A stretch of 64,000 nt of DNA, from contig NZ_CP163525.1 of the NCBI RefSeq assembly GCF_041080655.1, forward strand, positions 5,766,001 through 5,830,000, given 5' to 3'. The stretch is from Streptomyces sp. CG4 (GTDB lineage Bacteria; Actinomycetota; Actinomycetes; Streptomycetales; Streptomycetaceae). A program made the position numbers and the translations under genes. The notes beneath the pieces are model-generated. The model ran no database searches. It saw only the letters and a program-made list of their open reading frames with translations, and was not told the DNA's origin. This document shows, in pieces, positions 1 to 8,979 of the stretch. The first letter of the stretch is position 1. Every line of letters starts with the position of its first letter.

Positions 1-2
1 AC

Positions 3-647
3 AAGGCGAAGGGAGCCTCCGGGCCCGAGCCGAGCGGCGGCAACGGCGCGGTGCTCGCCGCCGTCGACTCGCTGCCCGTCAAGGGCCGGGCGCCGAAGAC
101 CGGTTACTCGCGGGAACGGTTCGGCACCGCCTGGGCGGACACCGACTCCAACTCCTGCGACACCCGCGACGACATACTCAAACGCGACCTGAAGGACGTG
201 AAGTTCACCGGCGGCACCTGCAGGGTCTCCTACGGCCTGCTCGAACCCGACCCCTACTCCGGCAAGGACATCACGTACCGGCGCGGCGCCAGCCAGGTCG
301 ACATCGACCATGTCGTCCCCCTCTCCGACGCCTGGCAGAAGGGCGCCGAGTACTGGGACGCGAGCAAGCGCATAGCCCTGGCCAACGACCCGCTGAACCT
401 CATCGCGGTCGACGCGAGCACCAACCGCGGCAAGGGAGACGGCGACGCGGCCACCTGGCTGCCGCCCAACGGTGCGTACCGCTGCACCTATGTGGCCGCC
501 CAGGTCGCCGTCAAGAAGAAGTACGGCCTGTGGGTCACCGACGCCGAGAAGGCCGCCATGAAGAAGGTCCTCGCCGGCTGCCCCGCCCAGAAGCTCCCCA
601 CGGGCGGCAACCCGACGAAGGCACCGGACCGCTTCCGCGCCCGCTGA
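3..647 (+). CDS. HNH endonuclease family protein (GmrSD/DUF1524-like), 5' partial
   Basis: The reading frame is open to the left edge of the window, so the start and probably a signal peptide lie outside. The visible 214 residues hold an HNH-type core: an Asp-Ile-Asp-His segment (DIDHVVPLSDAW) followed by NDPLNLIAV and a basic stretch with Asn-Arg-Gly-Lys-Gly. This is the pattern of actinobacterial exported HNH nucleases related to the DUF1524/GmrSD C-terminal domain. Two Cys pairs and a Lys-rich, Pro-rich tail fit an extracellular protein. The role is probably DNA degradation outside the cell, inferred from the family. The product is confident; localisation is inferred. Confidence 0.8.
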   Translation, partial: KAKGASGPEPSGGNGAVLAAVDSLPVKGRAPKTGYSRERFGTAWADTDSNSCDTRDDILKRDLKDVKFTGGTCRVSYGLLEPDPYSGKDITYRRGASQVDIDHVVPLSDAWQKGAEYWDASKRIALANDPLNLIAVDASTNRGKGDGDAATWLPPNGAYRCTYVAAQVAVKKKYGLWVTDAEKAAMKKVLAGCPAQKLPTGGNPTKAPDRFRAR

Positions 648-697
648 CCGGCGAAATCCGATACCGGAGCCGGTGCGCGCCACCTACCGTGAACGGC

Positions 698-1441
698 ATG
701 GACGTCAAGGTGAGCAGCATCGCCGAGCGGCCCGACCGGCTGCCGGCGGTGTTCGAGATGGCCGACACATGGCCCGAGTTCGTGACCAACGACCCCGTGG
801 GCACCGCCCACTACGGCCGGATCGCCACCGAACTGCCGGAGTACGTGCTGTTCGCCGAGGACGAGCACGGCGAGATCGTCGCCCACGCCTTCAGCGTGCC
901 CTTCGCCCTCGACGTCGACGGCCGGCGCACCCTGCCCGCGCGCGGCTGGGACCAGATCCTGCTCTGGGCCTTCGCCGACCTGCGCCGCGGCACCCGCCCC
1001 GACACGGTGAGCGCCGTCTCCGTCACCATCGCCCCGCACGCCCAGGGGCACGGCCTGTCCACCGTCATGCTCGCGGCGATGCGTGCGTGCGCCCGCGCGC
1101 ACGGCTTCCGGGAGGTCGTCGCCCCCGTCCGCCCCAGCGCCAAGCACCGCGAACCGCACACCCCGATGACCGAGTACGCCCACCGGGTCCGCCCCGACGG
1201 CCTGCCCGAGGATCCGTGGCTGCGTGTCCACGCCCGCGCCGGCGCCCGCATCGACTCCATCGCCCCGGCCTCCATGACCGTGGGCGCCTCGCTGGAGGAG
1301 TGGCGCCGCTGGACGGGGATGCCGTTCGACACCGCCGAGGACGTCGAGGTGCCCGGCGCACTGGTCCCGGTGCGCTGTGAACCGGAGCGCGGATACGCCG
1401 TCTACGTCGAGCCCAACGTATGGATGCGGCACCCGCTGTGA
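698..1441 (+). CDS. GNAT-like N-acetyltransferase
   Basis: A 247-residue protein. The middle contains the acetyl-CoA binding pattern of GNAT folds: a beta strand SAVSVTIAPHAQGHGLSTVML (about residues 105-125) followed by a helix, with the Gln-Gly-His-Gly loop in the place of the usual R/Q-x-x-G-x-G/A motif. No acceptor substrate can be read from the sequence. The ATG at 698 is used; a GTG nine bases upstream is in frame and equally possible, because neither has a clear ribosome site. It stands alone, 50 bases after the HNH gene in the same direction. Confidence 0.72.
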   Translation: MDVKVSSIAERPDRLPAVFEMADTWPEFVTNDPVGTAHYGRIATELPEYVLFAEDEHGEIVAHAFSVPFALDVDGRRTLPARGWDQILLWAFADLRRGTRPDTVSAVSVTIAPHAQGHGLSTVMLAAMRACARAHGFREVVAPVRPSAKHREPHTPMTEYAHRVRPDGLPEDPWLRVHARAGARIDSIAPASMTVGASLEEWRRWTGMPFDTAEDVEVPGALVPVRCEPERGYAVYVEPNVWMRHPL

Positions 1442-1706
1442 GCGCAGGACCGTCGCGCGGCGGCCCTGAAGCGCCCGACTGATCGTCGGCCGAGGGCTGT
1501 TCGCGCGCCGGCCGAGCACGGGCCGAGCGCGGACCGGCCGTCGACCGGCCGGCGGTCTCGTGCGTGGGGCGGACAACGGTTCGGTACAACCGGGACGCTT
1601 GTCCGTGGCGGGTCATATGCTCGAAGCGACCACCGCACGACCGGCGTTGTCCGCTCTCCGGAACGCCGGGCGGACACGTACGCCCACATTCGCATCGGGA
1701 GCAGCC

Positions 1707-2330
1707 ATGCAAGGCCACGGCTACGGACAGCCGGTGAAGCAGCCGCCGCACACCGCGTGGCTGGTTCTGCTGCGGGTGCTGTTCGTGGCGATCGGGTTGT
1801 TCAGCATCGGCTTCCTGGCCTGGGCGATGATGCTGCGGCTGGCGGCCGTCACGCGCCGGTCGCTGGACTGGGGCCTGTTCATCGCGGTGCTGGCCGCCGA
1901 CATCCTCAGCATCACGCTGCTGTCCGTCGAGCCCGGCGCCGAGATCCACACAGCGGCCGGCAACTTCGCCATGTTCCTGCTGCTCGGCACGCTCGTGGCC
2001 ACCATCGTGTACTACCTCACCGCGGAGACCCGCCACTTCATGCGGCGCCGGCAGGCGTACGCGGCGCAGCGCCCGGCGCAGGCCGCGTACGCCTGTCCCG
2101 GTCCCGCGAGCCCGTACACCACGGCGACCGTACCGCCCGCGCCGGCCATGCCGGTCGGCCCGCACACCCCGCCCCCGGTGCCGCACACGCCCGTGCCCCC
2201 GCCGCCGCAGCGCCCGGCGCCCACCCACATCGACCAGGTGCGCGCCGAACTGGACGAGCTGAGCGACTATCTGCGCCGGCACGACGGACGGCACGACAGC
2301 CGGCACGACAGCCACGAGAGCGGAAGGTGA
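1707..2330 (+). CDS. small integral membrane protein upstream of the kinase
   Basis: A 207-residue protein with three hydrophobic segments (about residues 18-45, 55-72 and 85-105) followed by a cytoplasmic-type tail that is Arg-, Pro- and Ala-rich and ends in repeated HDxR units. I do not recognise a named family. The ATG at 1707 has an AG-rich ribosome site (gggagc) five bases ahead. Its stop overlaps a possible GTG start of the downstream kinase gene, so the two are almost certainly cotranscribed; it may be a membrane partner or substrate of that kinase (inference). Confidence 0.7.
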   Translation: MQGHGYGQPVKQPPHTAWLVLLRVLFVAIGLFSIGFLAWAMMLRLAAVTRRSLDWGLFIAVLAADILSITLLSVEPGAEIHTAAGNFAMFLLLGTLVATIVYYLTAETRHFMRRRQAYAAQRPAQAAYACPGPASPYTTATVPPAPAMPVGPHTPPPVPHTPVPPPPQRPAPTHIDQVRAELDELSDYLRRHDGRHDSRHDSHESGR

Positions 2331-2332
2331 CC

Positions 2333-3862
2333 GTGGCGACAGGACGTGTCGTCGCCGGCCGGTACGAACTGTCCACGCTCGTCGGACAGGGCGGCATGGG
2401 CCAGGTGTGGACGGCGTACGACCGGCGGCTGGACCGGCGCGTGGCAGTGAAGCTGCTGCGCCCCGACAAGGTGGCGGGCCAGGAGGCGGACGAGCTGCGC
2501 CGCCGCTTCCTGCGCGAGTGCCGGGTGACCGCGCAGGTGGATCACCCCGGTCTGGTGACCGTGCACGACGCGGGCAGCGAGGGCGAGGAACTGTTCCTCG
2601 TCATGCAGTACGTCGACGGCGTCGACCTCGCCGCCCATCTCGCCGAGCATGCCCCGTACCCGTGGCCGTGGGCGGTCGCGGTGGTCGCGCAACTGTGCGC
2701 CGTGCTGAGCGCCGTGCACGCCGTGCCGATCGTGCACCGCGACCTCAAGCCGCGCAACGTGATGGTGAAGCAGGACGGCACGGTCACCGTGCTCGACCTG
2801 GGCGTGGCCTCGGTCATGGACACCGACACCACCCGCCTCACGCACACCGGCTCCCCGATCGGCTCGCCCGCCTACATGGCGCCGGAGCAGGCGATGGGCG
2901 GCGCGGTCGGCCCGTACACCGACCTGTACGCGCTCGGTGTGCTGATGCACGAACTGCTCAGTGGTGACGTGCCGTTCGCGGGTTCGACGGCGCTCGGTGT
3001 GCTGCACCGGCATCTGTACGAGCCTCCCGTACCCGTGCGCCGGACCCGCCCCGAGGTCCCGGAAGCGCTGGAGCGCCTCGTGCTGCGGCTGCTCGCCAAG
3101 GACCCGCAGCACCGCCCGGGCTCCGCGCAGGAGGTGTACGAGGACCTGGCGCTGCTCCTGCCCGCGCGCGGAACGCCCACCGGGGCGCCATTGGACCCCA
3201 CGCGCCCCTTCCTGCGCCCGCACGCTCCCTGGCCGGACCGCGCGCGGACCCCCGCGCCCCAGCCCGCCCCCGTCGCGCCGGCGCCACCGGTGGCCGGGAG
3301 GCCCGACGTCGCCGCGGCCGTGGACGAGGTCAAGCGGCTGCTGGGGGAGGGGCGCATCACCCAGGCCGTGGACACACTGGGCGCGATCCTGCCCGCTGCC
3401 GCCGAACAGCACGGCGCGCACTCCCCGGTCGTGCGCACCCTGCGCAAGCAGTACGCGGCCACGCTCATGGACGACGGCCAGTACCGGCGCGCGCTGCCCG
3501 AACTGCGCCGGCTCGCCGACGAACGCGCCGCCGAGGCCGGCCAGGCCGACCCGCAGTGCCTGCGCTACCGCTACGAGGCCGCGCAGTGCCTGGAACAGCT
3601 CGGCGAACCGGCCGCGGCGCTCGCCGGGTACCGCGCGCTGCTGCCGTACTACGAGAACCAGTACGTCTCCGGCGACCCGCAGCTCGCCCACGAGGTCCGC
3701 CGGCGCATCGGCCATCTCCTGCTCGCCGTCGGCGACCGTCCGTCCGCCCACGACACCCTCGCACGGCTGCTGATGGACGTGGAGCGACTGCACGGCCCCG
3801 GCTTTCCGATGGCCCTGGAGATCCGGCGCACCCTGCAGTGGCTGGGCCAGGTGCGGGGGTAG
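2333..3862 (+). CDS. Ser/Thr protein kinase with C-terminal TPR-like region
   Basis: A 509-residue Hanks-type kinase. The catalytic domain fills residues 8-270: glycine loop GQGGMG (18-23), ATP-anchoring Lys40 in VAVK, HRDLKPRN loop with catalytic Asp137, metal-binding Asp155 in DLG (where most kinases have DFG), and GSPAYMAPEQ in the activation segment. After a Pro-rich linker, residues 330-505 are helical repeats of tetratricopeptide character. There is no membrane segment or PASTA domain, so it is cytoplasmic unless held by the preceding membrane protein. A GTG at 2327 overlaps the previous stop; I prefer GTG 2333, which has GGAAGG five bases upstream. Confidence 0.9.
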   Translation: MATGRVVAGRYELSTLVGQGGMGQVWTAYDRRLDRRVAVKLLRPDKVAGQEADELRRRFLRECRVTAQVDHPGLVTVHDAGSEGEELFLVMQYVDGVDLAAHLAEHAPYPWPWAVAVVAQLCAVLSAVHAVPIVHRDLKPRNVMVKQDGTVTVLDLGVASVMDTDTTRLTHTGSPIGSPAYMAPEQAMGGAVGPYTDLYALGVLMHELLSGDVPFAGSTALGVLHRHLYEPPVPVRRTRPEVPEALERLVLRLLAKDPQHRPGSAQEVYEDLALLLPARGTPTGAPLDPTRPFLRPHAPWPDRARTPAPQPAPVAPAPPVAGRPDVAAAVDEVKRLLGEGRITQAVDTLGAILPAAAEQHGAHSPVVRTLRKQYAATLMDDGQYRRALPELRRLADERAAEAGQADPQCLRYRYEAAQCLEQLGEPAAALAGYRALLPYYENQYVSGDPQLAHEVRRRIGHLLLAVGDRPSAHDTLARLLMDVERLHGPGFPMALEIRRTLQWLGQVRG

Positions 3863-3863
3863 C

Positions 3864-4001
3864 GGGGGCGGTTGGCACCGCCGCGGCCACCAGTACCTGG
3901 TCAACAGCCAGTACCTGGTCAACAGTAAGGAGACGTACGGCGGGGTCACGCTCACCGTCGACCGGGACGTGTGGGAGGCGCCGGTGGCCATTGCGGGCTG
4001 A
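3864..4001 (+). pseudogene. possible 3' remnant of a lost coding sequence
   Basis: Between the kinase and the SurA-like gene one forward frame reads like the end of a protein (SKETYGGVTLTVDRDVWEAP then a stop at 3999-4001) with high GC third positions, but it has no usable start. It contains an exact 18-base tandem duplication (3891-3908 and 3909-3926, one mismatch) that doubles the residues QYLVNS. It could be a degraded gene or chance. The rest of 3863-4156 shows nothing else I can name except the ribosome site of the next gene. Confidence 0.25.
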
Positions 4002-4156
4002 TCCGGCGGCCAGGCCGGTGACCTCACGGGGCGGGGCGGTGCCCGAAGAGCGTGCGAATCGTTGGTCGAATGGGTTGGCCGCGGGCTGCCCACTGCCTAC
4101 CATCGATCACCGCAAGACTTTGTGCACCGTCGCACAATCTCCCCTTGGAGGTTCCC

Positions 4157-4813
4157 TTGCACCGCCGCCGTCGCACCGCGCTCGTCCTCACCGCCGCGAT
4201 CGCCGCCGCGGCACCCCTGCTGACCGCCTGCGGAGACGACGCGCACCCGGGCGCCGCGGCCGTCGTCGGAGGGCAGCGGATCACCGTCGCCCAGCTGCAG
4301 AACAGGGTCGACGAGATCCGCAGGGCACAGCGGGCCGCGGTACCGGACGAGACCCAGTACCAGCAGGTGCTCGCCTCCACCAGCAGCCTCACCCGCGACA
4401 CCCTGCACAACCTGGTCCTCGACCGGGTGCTGCACCGCGCCGCACAGGACGCGGGCGTCTCGGTCACCCGCAAGGAGGTCCAGCAGCTGCGCACGGGCCT
4501 GGAACAGCAGGCCGGCGGCGCCAAGGGGCTGGAGACGGCCTGGCTGCAGAAGTACGGCATCGCCCCCGCCCACCTCGACGAGAACCTCCAGCTCCAGCTG
4601 GAGGCGCAGAAGCTGGCCAAGAGACTCGGCACCGACACCAGCCAGCCCGCCTTCTGGAAGGCCCTGTCCAAGGCCTCCCAGGAGCTCCACGTCGACCTCA
4701 ACCCGCGCTACGGCGCCTGGGATGTGCAGAAGAGCAGCCGCGTGGACACCAAGACGCCCTGGGTGCGGGAGGTCACGACGTCGGCGGCCGGCGGGCAGCC
4801 GGTCACGGCTTGA
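4157..4813 (+). CDS. SurA N-terminal domain lipoprotein
   Basis: A 218-residue exported lipoprotein. The TTG at 4157 is chosen because GGAGG lies five bases upstream and it gives a compact signal peptide (Arg-rich start, hydrophobic core) ending in the lipobox LLTAC with Cys25 as the lipidated residue. The mature part (VVGGQRITVAQLQNRVDEIR...) is the SurA/PpiC N-terminal helical chaperone fold; no parvulin isomerase domain follows, so it probably binds unfolded exported proteins rather than isomerising prolines. It lies just before mazG in the same direction. Confidence 0.85.
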   Translation: MHRRRRTALVLTAAIAAAAPLLTACGDDAHPGAAAVVGGQRITVAQLQNRVDEIRRAQRAAVPDETQYQQVLASTSSLTRDTLHNLVLDRVLHRAAQDAGVSVTRKEVQQLRTGLEQQAGGAKGLETAWLQKYGIAPAHLDENLQLQLEAQKLAKRLGTDTSQPAFWKALSKASQELHVDLNPRYGAWDVQKSSRVDTKTPWVREVTTSAAGGQPVTA

Positions 4814-4967
4814 CGCGGGGCCGGGCCCGGCGCCGGACGCCGGAACGGTACGGCGACACGGCGCGGGACGGGGTGACCGAGCGAACTCCGGTCATACGAT
4901 CACACGATCCACCCCGGCCTGTGGATAACCGAATCCGTCCGTTGCCGCCGTGGGTTACGTTCGGATC

Positions 4968-5975
4968 GTGAACGCATCCCGCTCCGACCTCGCCCCTGCC
5001 GCCGACCCCGGTCGCATCGTCCTGCTCACCACCAGCCACCGCGTCGCCCCCGGCCTGCTGTCCTGGCCCGCCTGGCAGGCCCTGCGTGCCGCCGACGCCG
5101 TGCTGTGCGCCGACGGAGCGCATCCGCAGCTGCCGTATCTGCGCGAGGCCGGGATAGCGGTGGCGGAGGCGTCCCCCACTGCACAGGAGCTGGTCGACTC
5201 CTGCGCCGGCGGGCGGACGGTGGTGGTCGTGGCCACGGGTGAGGGAGAGCCCGTGCTCACCGACGGCCTGGCCCGGCTGGCCGGCTCCGGGCGCGTCTCG
5301 ATGCCGGAGCTGGAGCTCCTGCCGGCCTCGTACGACCTGCCCGGCGCCCGGCTGCTGGACCTCGTGCAGGTCATGGACCGCATCCGCGTGGAATGCCCCT
5401 GGTCGTCCCGGCAGACCCACGAGGGCCTCGCCAAGTACGGCATCGAGGAGGCCTACGAGCTGGTCGAGGCGATCGAGGCCGGCGACCGCGAGGAACTGCG
5501 CGAAGAACTGGGCGACGTCCTGCTCCAGGTCGTCTTCCACTCCCGGATCGCCGAGGAGCACCCGGACGCCCCGTTCTCCATCGACGACGTGGCCGGCGGC
5601 ATCGTCGCCAAGCTCGTCCACCGCCACCCGCATGTCTTCGGCGACGAGACGGCCGAGACACCGGAGGACGTCAAGGAGCACTGGCTGCGCACCAAGGCCG
5701 AGGAGAAGCGGCGCACCTCGGTCACGGAGGGCGTCCCGCTCGGCCAGCCCGGCCTGGCCCTCGCCGCCAAGCTCGCCTCCCGCGCCCGCACGGCGGGCCT
5801 GGACGTCCCCCTCCCCCAAGGCGAGGACGTCGGCTACGCACTCCTCGCCCTCGCGGTCCGCGCCGAAGCCTCCGGCGTCGACCCGGAGGCCGCACTGCGA
5901 GCGGCGGCTCGCGCGTACCGGGACGCGATACGCCAGGCGGAGGGCACGGAGAAGAGAGCGCCGGAGCAGGCCTAG
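4968..5975 (+). CDS. mazG: nucleoside triphosphate pyrophosphohydrolase MazG
   Basis: A 335-residue protein. The N-terminal 110 residues (IVLLTTSHRVAPGLL...) resemble the tetrapyrrole-methylase-like domain fused to MazG in actinobacteria. The MazG domain follows with the metal-binding pattern EExxE...ExxD in EEAYELVEAIEAGDREELREELGD split over two helices (around residues 160-188). It hydrolyses NTPs or dNTPs to monophosphate and pyrophosphate, a house-cleaning function known for the family. GTG 4968 is used; GTG 4950 would add six residues and is less likely. Confidence 0.9.
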   Translation: MNASRSDLAPAADPGRIVLLTTSHRVAPGLLSWPAWQALRAADAVLCADGAHPQLPYLREAGIAVAEASPTAQELVDSCAGGRTVVVVATGEGEPVLTDGLARLAGSGRVSMPELELLPASYDLPGARLLDLVQVMDRIRVECPWSSRQTHEGLAKYGIEEAYELVEAIEAGDREELREELGDVLLQVVFHSRIAEEHPDAPFSIDDVAGGIVAKLVHRHPHVFGDETAETPEDVKEHWLRTKAEEKRRTSVTEGVPLGQPGLALAAKLASRARTAGLDVPLPQGEDVGYALLALAVRAEASGVDPEAALRAAARAYRDAIRQAEGTEKRAPEQA

Positions 5976-6045
5976 GGAACGGGCAGGTGCCGAGGGCGCG
6001 GTACCGGCGAAACGGGGAGCGGTACCGGAGAAAGGGGGAGCGGGT

Positions 6046-7440
6046 GTGGCCGGATACCGTCGAGGGGTGACCGACCAGCACCACCCCCCGACCGCCGCCG
6101 ACGCCACGCCGACCGCCGCCGACGCCACGCCGACCGCCGCCGACGCCGCGCCGGACGCCGCGCCGGACTCCGCGCCCGCCCTCTTCACGTGGGAGTTCGC
6201 CACCGACCCCTACCCGGCCTACGCCTGGCTGCGGGAGCACGCGCCGGTGCATCGGACGCGGTTGCCCAGCGGGGTCGAGGCGTGGCTGGTCACCCGGTAC
6301 GCCGATGCCAAGCAGGCCCTCGCCGACCAGCGGCTGAGCAAGAATCCCGCGCATCACGACGAGCCCGCGCACGCCAAGGGCAAGACCGGCATTCCCGGCG
6401 AGCGCAAGGCCGAGCTGATGACGCATCTGCTGAACATCGACCCGCCGGACCACACCCGGCTGCGCCGACTGGTCAGCAAGGCGTTCACCCCGCGCCGGGT
6501 CGCCGAGTTCGCGCCCCGGGTGCAGGAGCTGACCGACCAGCTCATCGACCGGTTCGCGGAGCGGGGCTCGGCCGACCTCATCCACGAGTTCGCCTTCCCG
6601 CTGCCCATCTACGCCATCTGCGACCTGCTCGGCGTCCCCCGTGAGGACCAGGACGACTTCCGGGACTGGGCGGGCATGATGATCCGGCACGGCGGCGGGC
6701 CGCGCGGCGGAGTCGCACGGTCCGTCAAGAAGATGCGCGGCTACCTCGCCGAGCTGATCCACAAGAAGCGCGAGGCGCTGCCCGCCGAGCCCGCGCCCGG
6801 CGAGGACCTCATCTCCGGCCTCATCCGCGCCTCCGACCACGGCGAGCACCTCACCGAGAACGAGGCCGCCGCGATGGCCTTCATCCTGCTTTTCGCCGGT
6901 TTCGAGACCACCGTGAACTTGATCGGCAACGGCACCTACGCCCTGCTCACCCACCCCGAGCAGCGCGCCCGGCTCCAGCGGTCCCTGGCCGGCGGAGACA
7001 AGGATCTGCTGGAGACCGGAGTGGAGGAACTCCTGCGCTACGACGGCCCGGTGGAGCTGGCGACCTGGCGGTTCGCCACCGAGCCGCTCACCGTCGGCGG
7101 GCAGGACATCGCGCAGGGGGATCCGGTGCTCGTGGTGCTCGCGGCGGCGGACCGGGACCCGGAGCGGTTCGCCGACCCGGACGTGCTGGATCTCTCCCGG
7201 CGTGACAACCAGCACCTCGGTTACGGCCACGGCATCCACTACTGCCTCGGCGCGCCGCTCGCCCGGCTGGAGGGCCAGACCGCGCTCGCCACCCTGCTCA
7301 CCCGCCTGCCCGACCTGCGGCTCGCCGGCGATCAGGCCGAGCTGCGCTGGCGCGGCGGGCTCATCATGCGGGGCCTGCGCACCCTGCCCGTGGAGTTCAC
7401 CCCGGCCGCCGGCAGAGCCGTAGCACGGGCACAGTCGTAG
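6046..7440 (+). CDS. cytochrome P450
   Basis: A soluble bacterial P450 of about 464 residues with all signatures: I-helix oxygen-binding segment LLFAGFETT, the ExxR pair in EELLRYDGPVEL, and the haem loop YGHGIHYCLGAPLARLE with the thiolate Cys at about residue 400. Overall character is like the CYP105/107-type actinobacterial enzymes; the substrate is unknown. GTG 6046 has a strong purine-rich ribosome site (AAAGGGGGAG) five bases ahead; GTG 6067 is the alternative start. The first 40 residues are low complexity and come from a 21-base tandem repeat. No ferredoxin gene is adjacent. Confidence 0.92.
   Translation: MAGYRRGVTDQHHPPTAADATPTAADATPTAADAAPDAAPDSAPALFTWEFATDPYPAYAWLREHAPVHRTRLPSGVEAWLVTRYADAKQALADQRLSKNPAHHDEPAHAKGKTGIPGERKAELMTHLLNIDPPDHTRLRRLVSKAFTPRRVAEFAPRVQELTDQLIDRFAERGSADLIHEFAFPLPIYAICDLLGVPREDQDDFRDWAGMMIRHGGGPRGGVARSVKKMRGYLAELIHKKREALPAEPAPGEDLISGLIRASDHGEHLTENEAAAMAFILLFAGFETTVNLIGNGTYALLTHPEQRARLQRSLAGGDKDLLETGVEELLRYDGPVELATWRFATEPLTVGGQDIAQGDPVLVVLAAADRDPERFADPDVLDLSRRDNQHLGYGHGIHYCLGAPLARLEGQTALATLLTRLPDLRLAGDQAELRWRGGLIMRGLRTLPVEFTPAAGRAVARAQS
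6091..6153 (+). repeat. three 21-base tandem repeats in the P450 N-terminus
   Basis: Three consecutive copies starting at 6091, 6112 and 6133 encode TAADATP, TAADATP and TAADAAP. They are in frame with the P450 and sit in the disordered region before the first helix. Copy number is likely to vary between strains. Confidence 0.85.
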
Positions 7441-7503
7441 CACGGGCACAGCCGTAGAACCGGCAAAGCCGTAGCAGGGTTAACACGAAGCGGGTTCAAC
7501 TCT

Positions 7504-7549
7504 GTGATCTTCACGTGATCTGCGCGGCATTAACTTGTGACAAGTGATC
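7504..7549. promoter_or_regulatory. palindrome cluster upstream of the first Rpf gene
   Basis: Within 46 bases there are three GTGATC direct repeats (7504, 7515 and 7544), a perfect TCACGTGA palindrome (7511-7518) and a perfect odd-centred palindrome ACTTGT-G-ACAAGT (7533-7545). They lie 85-130 bases ahead of the coding start and look like binding sites for one or more transcription factors. I cannot assign the regulator; Crp control of rpf genes in Streptomyces is known but the spacing here does not match a clean Crp site. Confidence 0.45.
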
Positions 7550-7632
7550 GTCTGCCGATACGTTCACCCATCGGCGTGGCGACGTGCATCACGGCGCCGC
7601 GCCGGTCCCGCTGTCGCACGAAAGGCATCCGC

Positions 7633-8793
7633 ATGCTCTCCGGGAACGGTCGTCACCGTCGCCCCCGTCAGGCTCCGGCCCTCCTCGTCGCGGCCGGAGT
7701 GACCGGCTCCGCGATCGCCATCCCGCTGCTCGGCGCCGCGAACGCCAACGCGGCCGACGGCACCACATGGGACAGGGTCGCCCAGTGCGAGAGCGGCGGC
7801 TCCTGGAGCGCGAACAGCGGGAACGGGTACTACGGCGGACTGCAGATCTCGCAGGACGACTGGGACAAGTACGGCGGCACGCAGTACGCCGACAGCGCCG
7901 ACCAGGCCAGCCGCTCCCAGCAGATCGCCGTCGCCGAGAAGATCCTCGCCGACCAGGGCACCACGCCATGGGCCATGTGTGCGCTGACCGCCGGTCTGAC
8001 CTCCCACTCCGGTTCGGTCGACGTGGACCCCGGCGTCAGCGGCTCCGGTGGGTCGGGTGGCGCGAGTGACGGGTCCGGCTCCGCCGGCGGCTCCGGCCCG
8101 TCCGGTCTGGCGGACTCGTCCTCGCCCGGGTCGAGTTCCGGTTCCAGTTCCGGCTCCGGCACCGGCTCCACGTCCGGCACCGGCTCCGAGTCGGGCGCAG
8201 GCTCGGGCTCGGGCTCCGGATCCGGTTCGGATTCCCCCGGTTCGGATGCCTCCGGCTCCTCCTCGTCCGGCGCGAGCGCCACGCCGGCCCCCGGCTCGAC
8301 CCCGGGCAAGGACGCCACCGGGACCCCGGAGGCGACCGACGGCTCCACAGGTGCGAGCACCCCCAAGTCCGACAAGGATGACAAGGCTCACAAGTCCGAC
8401 TCGAACGGCGACGGGAGCCGGCAAGGGAGCGAGGGCTCGCCCACGGCGACGCCCGGCGCGGACGAGTCGGACAATTCCCGGCAGTCCGACGGCTCTTGGA
8501 GCCTGATTGACACCGGCGCGCTCAGCAGCGGTGGACGTCACCGTGGCGGGAGTGCGGACGAAAGCGCGGCAAACGGTCAGAACGACGCACAGTCCGGCCG
8601 TCACGCCGGGCGCGAACGGGACACGTACACCGTCCGCGAGGGCGACTCCCTCGCCTCGATCGCCGACTCCCTTGGCGTCGACGGCGGATGGCACGCGCTC
8701 TATGACGGCAACAAGAACGTCATCGGGGCCGACCCGAACCACATCACCGCCGGTCAGACCCTGAAAGTCGGGGGCGAAAAGGACGCCGAATAA
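7633..8793 (+). CDS. rpfC: resuscitation-promoting factor (Rpf) with LysM domain
   Basis: A 386-residue secreted muralytic enzyme. ATG 7633 has GAAAGG seven bases upstream and gives a signal peptide ending near AANANA-AD. The Rpf lysozyme-like domain follows (WDRVAQCESGGSWSANSGNG, with the catalytic Glu in CESGG), then about 170 residues of Ser/Gly/Thr-rich linker, and a C-terminal LysM (YTVREGDSLASIADSLGV). It cleaves peptidoglycan during spore germination (family knowledge). It pairs with the second Rpf gene 360 bases downstream but has a much longer linker and no riboswitch. The symbol is from remembered gene order beside rpfA and is tentative. Confidence 0.88.
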   Translation: MLSGNGRHRRPRQAPALLVAAGVTGSAIAIPLLGAANANAADGTTWDRVAQCESGGSWSANSGNGYYGGLQISQDDWDKYGGTQYADSADQASRSQQIAVAEKILADQGTTPWAMCALTAGLTSHSGSVDVDPGVSGSGGSGGASDGSGSAGGSGPSGLADSSSPGSSSGSSSGSGTGSTSGTGSESGAGSGSGSGSGSDSPGSDASGSSSSGASATPAPGSTPGKDATGTPEATDGSTGASTPKSDKDDKAHKSDSNGDGSRQGSEGSPTATPGADESDNSRQSDGSWSLIDTGALSSGGRHRGGSADESAANGQNDAQSGRHAGRERDTYTVREGDSLASIADSLGVDGGWHALYDGNKNVIGADPNHITAGQTLKVGGEKDAE

Positions 8794-8872
8794 CGGCAGT
8801 TGGCGCCCCACTTCGCGCTTAATGTCCGGTTTGGCGAAAGTGTGGGATGAGTCTCAGAAGCCCTGATCGTCT

Positions 8873-8902
8873 TTGAAATTCCGCCGATCACCTGTCTACG
8901 GT
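8873..8902 (+). promoter_or_regulatory. promoter for the riboswitch-rpfA transcript
   Basis: TTGAAA at 8873-8878 and TACGGT at 8897-8902 are separated by 18 bases, a good match to a Streptomyces housekeeping promoter. Transcription would begin near 8909, about 70 bases ahead of the riboswitch core. Confidence 0.5.
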
Positions 8903-8979
8903 CAGGACCGCTCGTCACCACGAGCCCCGGCATCCGCAACGCCGAGTCCTGCCAGCGGTTGCCCGGGAACAGTCGTCGC

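Noticed and set aside
488..1576. Long reverse-strand open frame over the acetyltransferase gene
   Set aside because: It mirrors the forward gene, has no ribosome site and reads as Gly/Arg/Ala-rich text typical of an antisense frame in high-GC DNA.
1757..2332. Longer N-terminal extension of the kinase
   Set aside because: It overlaps the whole membrane protein gene and its residues have no kinase or other domain character.
2267..4093. 608-residue reverse-strand open frame across the kinase
   Set aside because: The kinase on the forward strand has all catalytic motifs; the reverse reading has none and runs into noncoding sequence.
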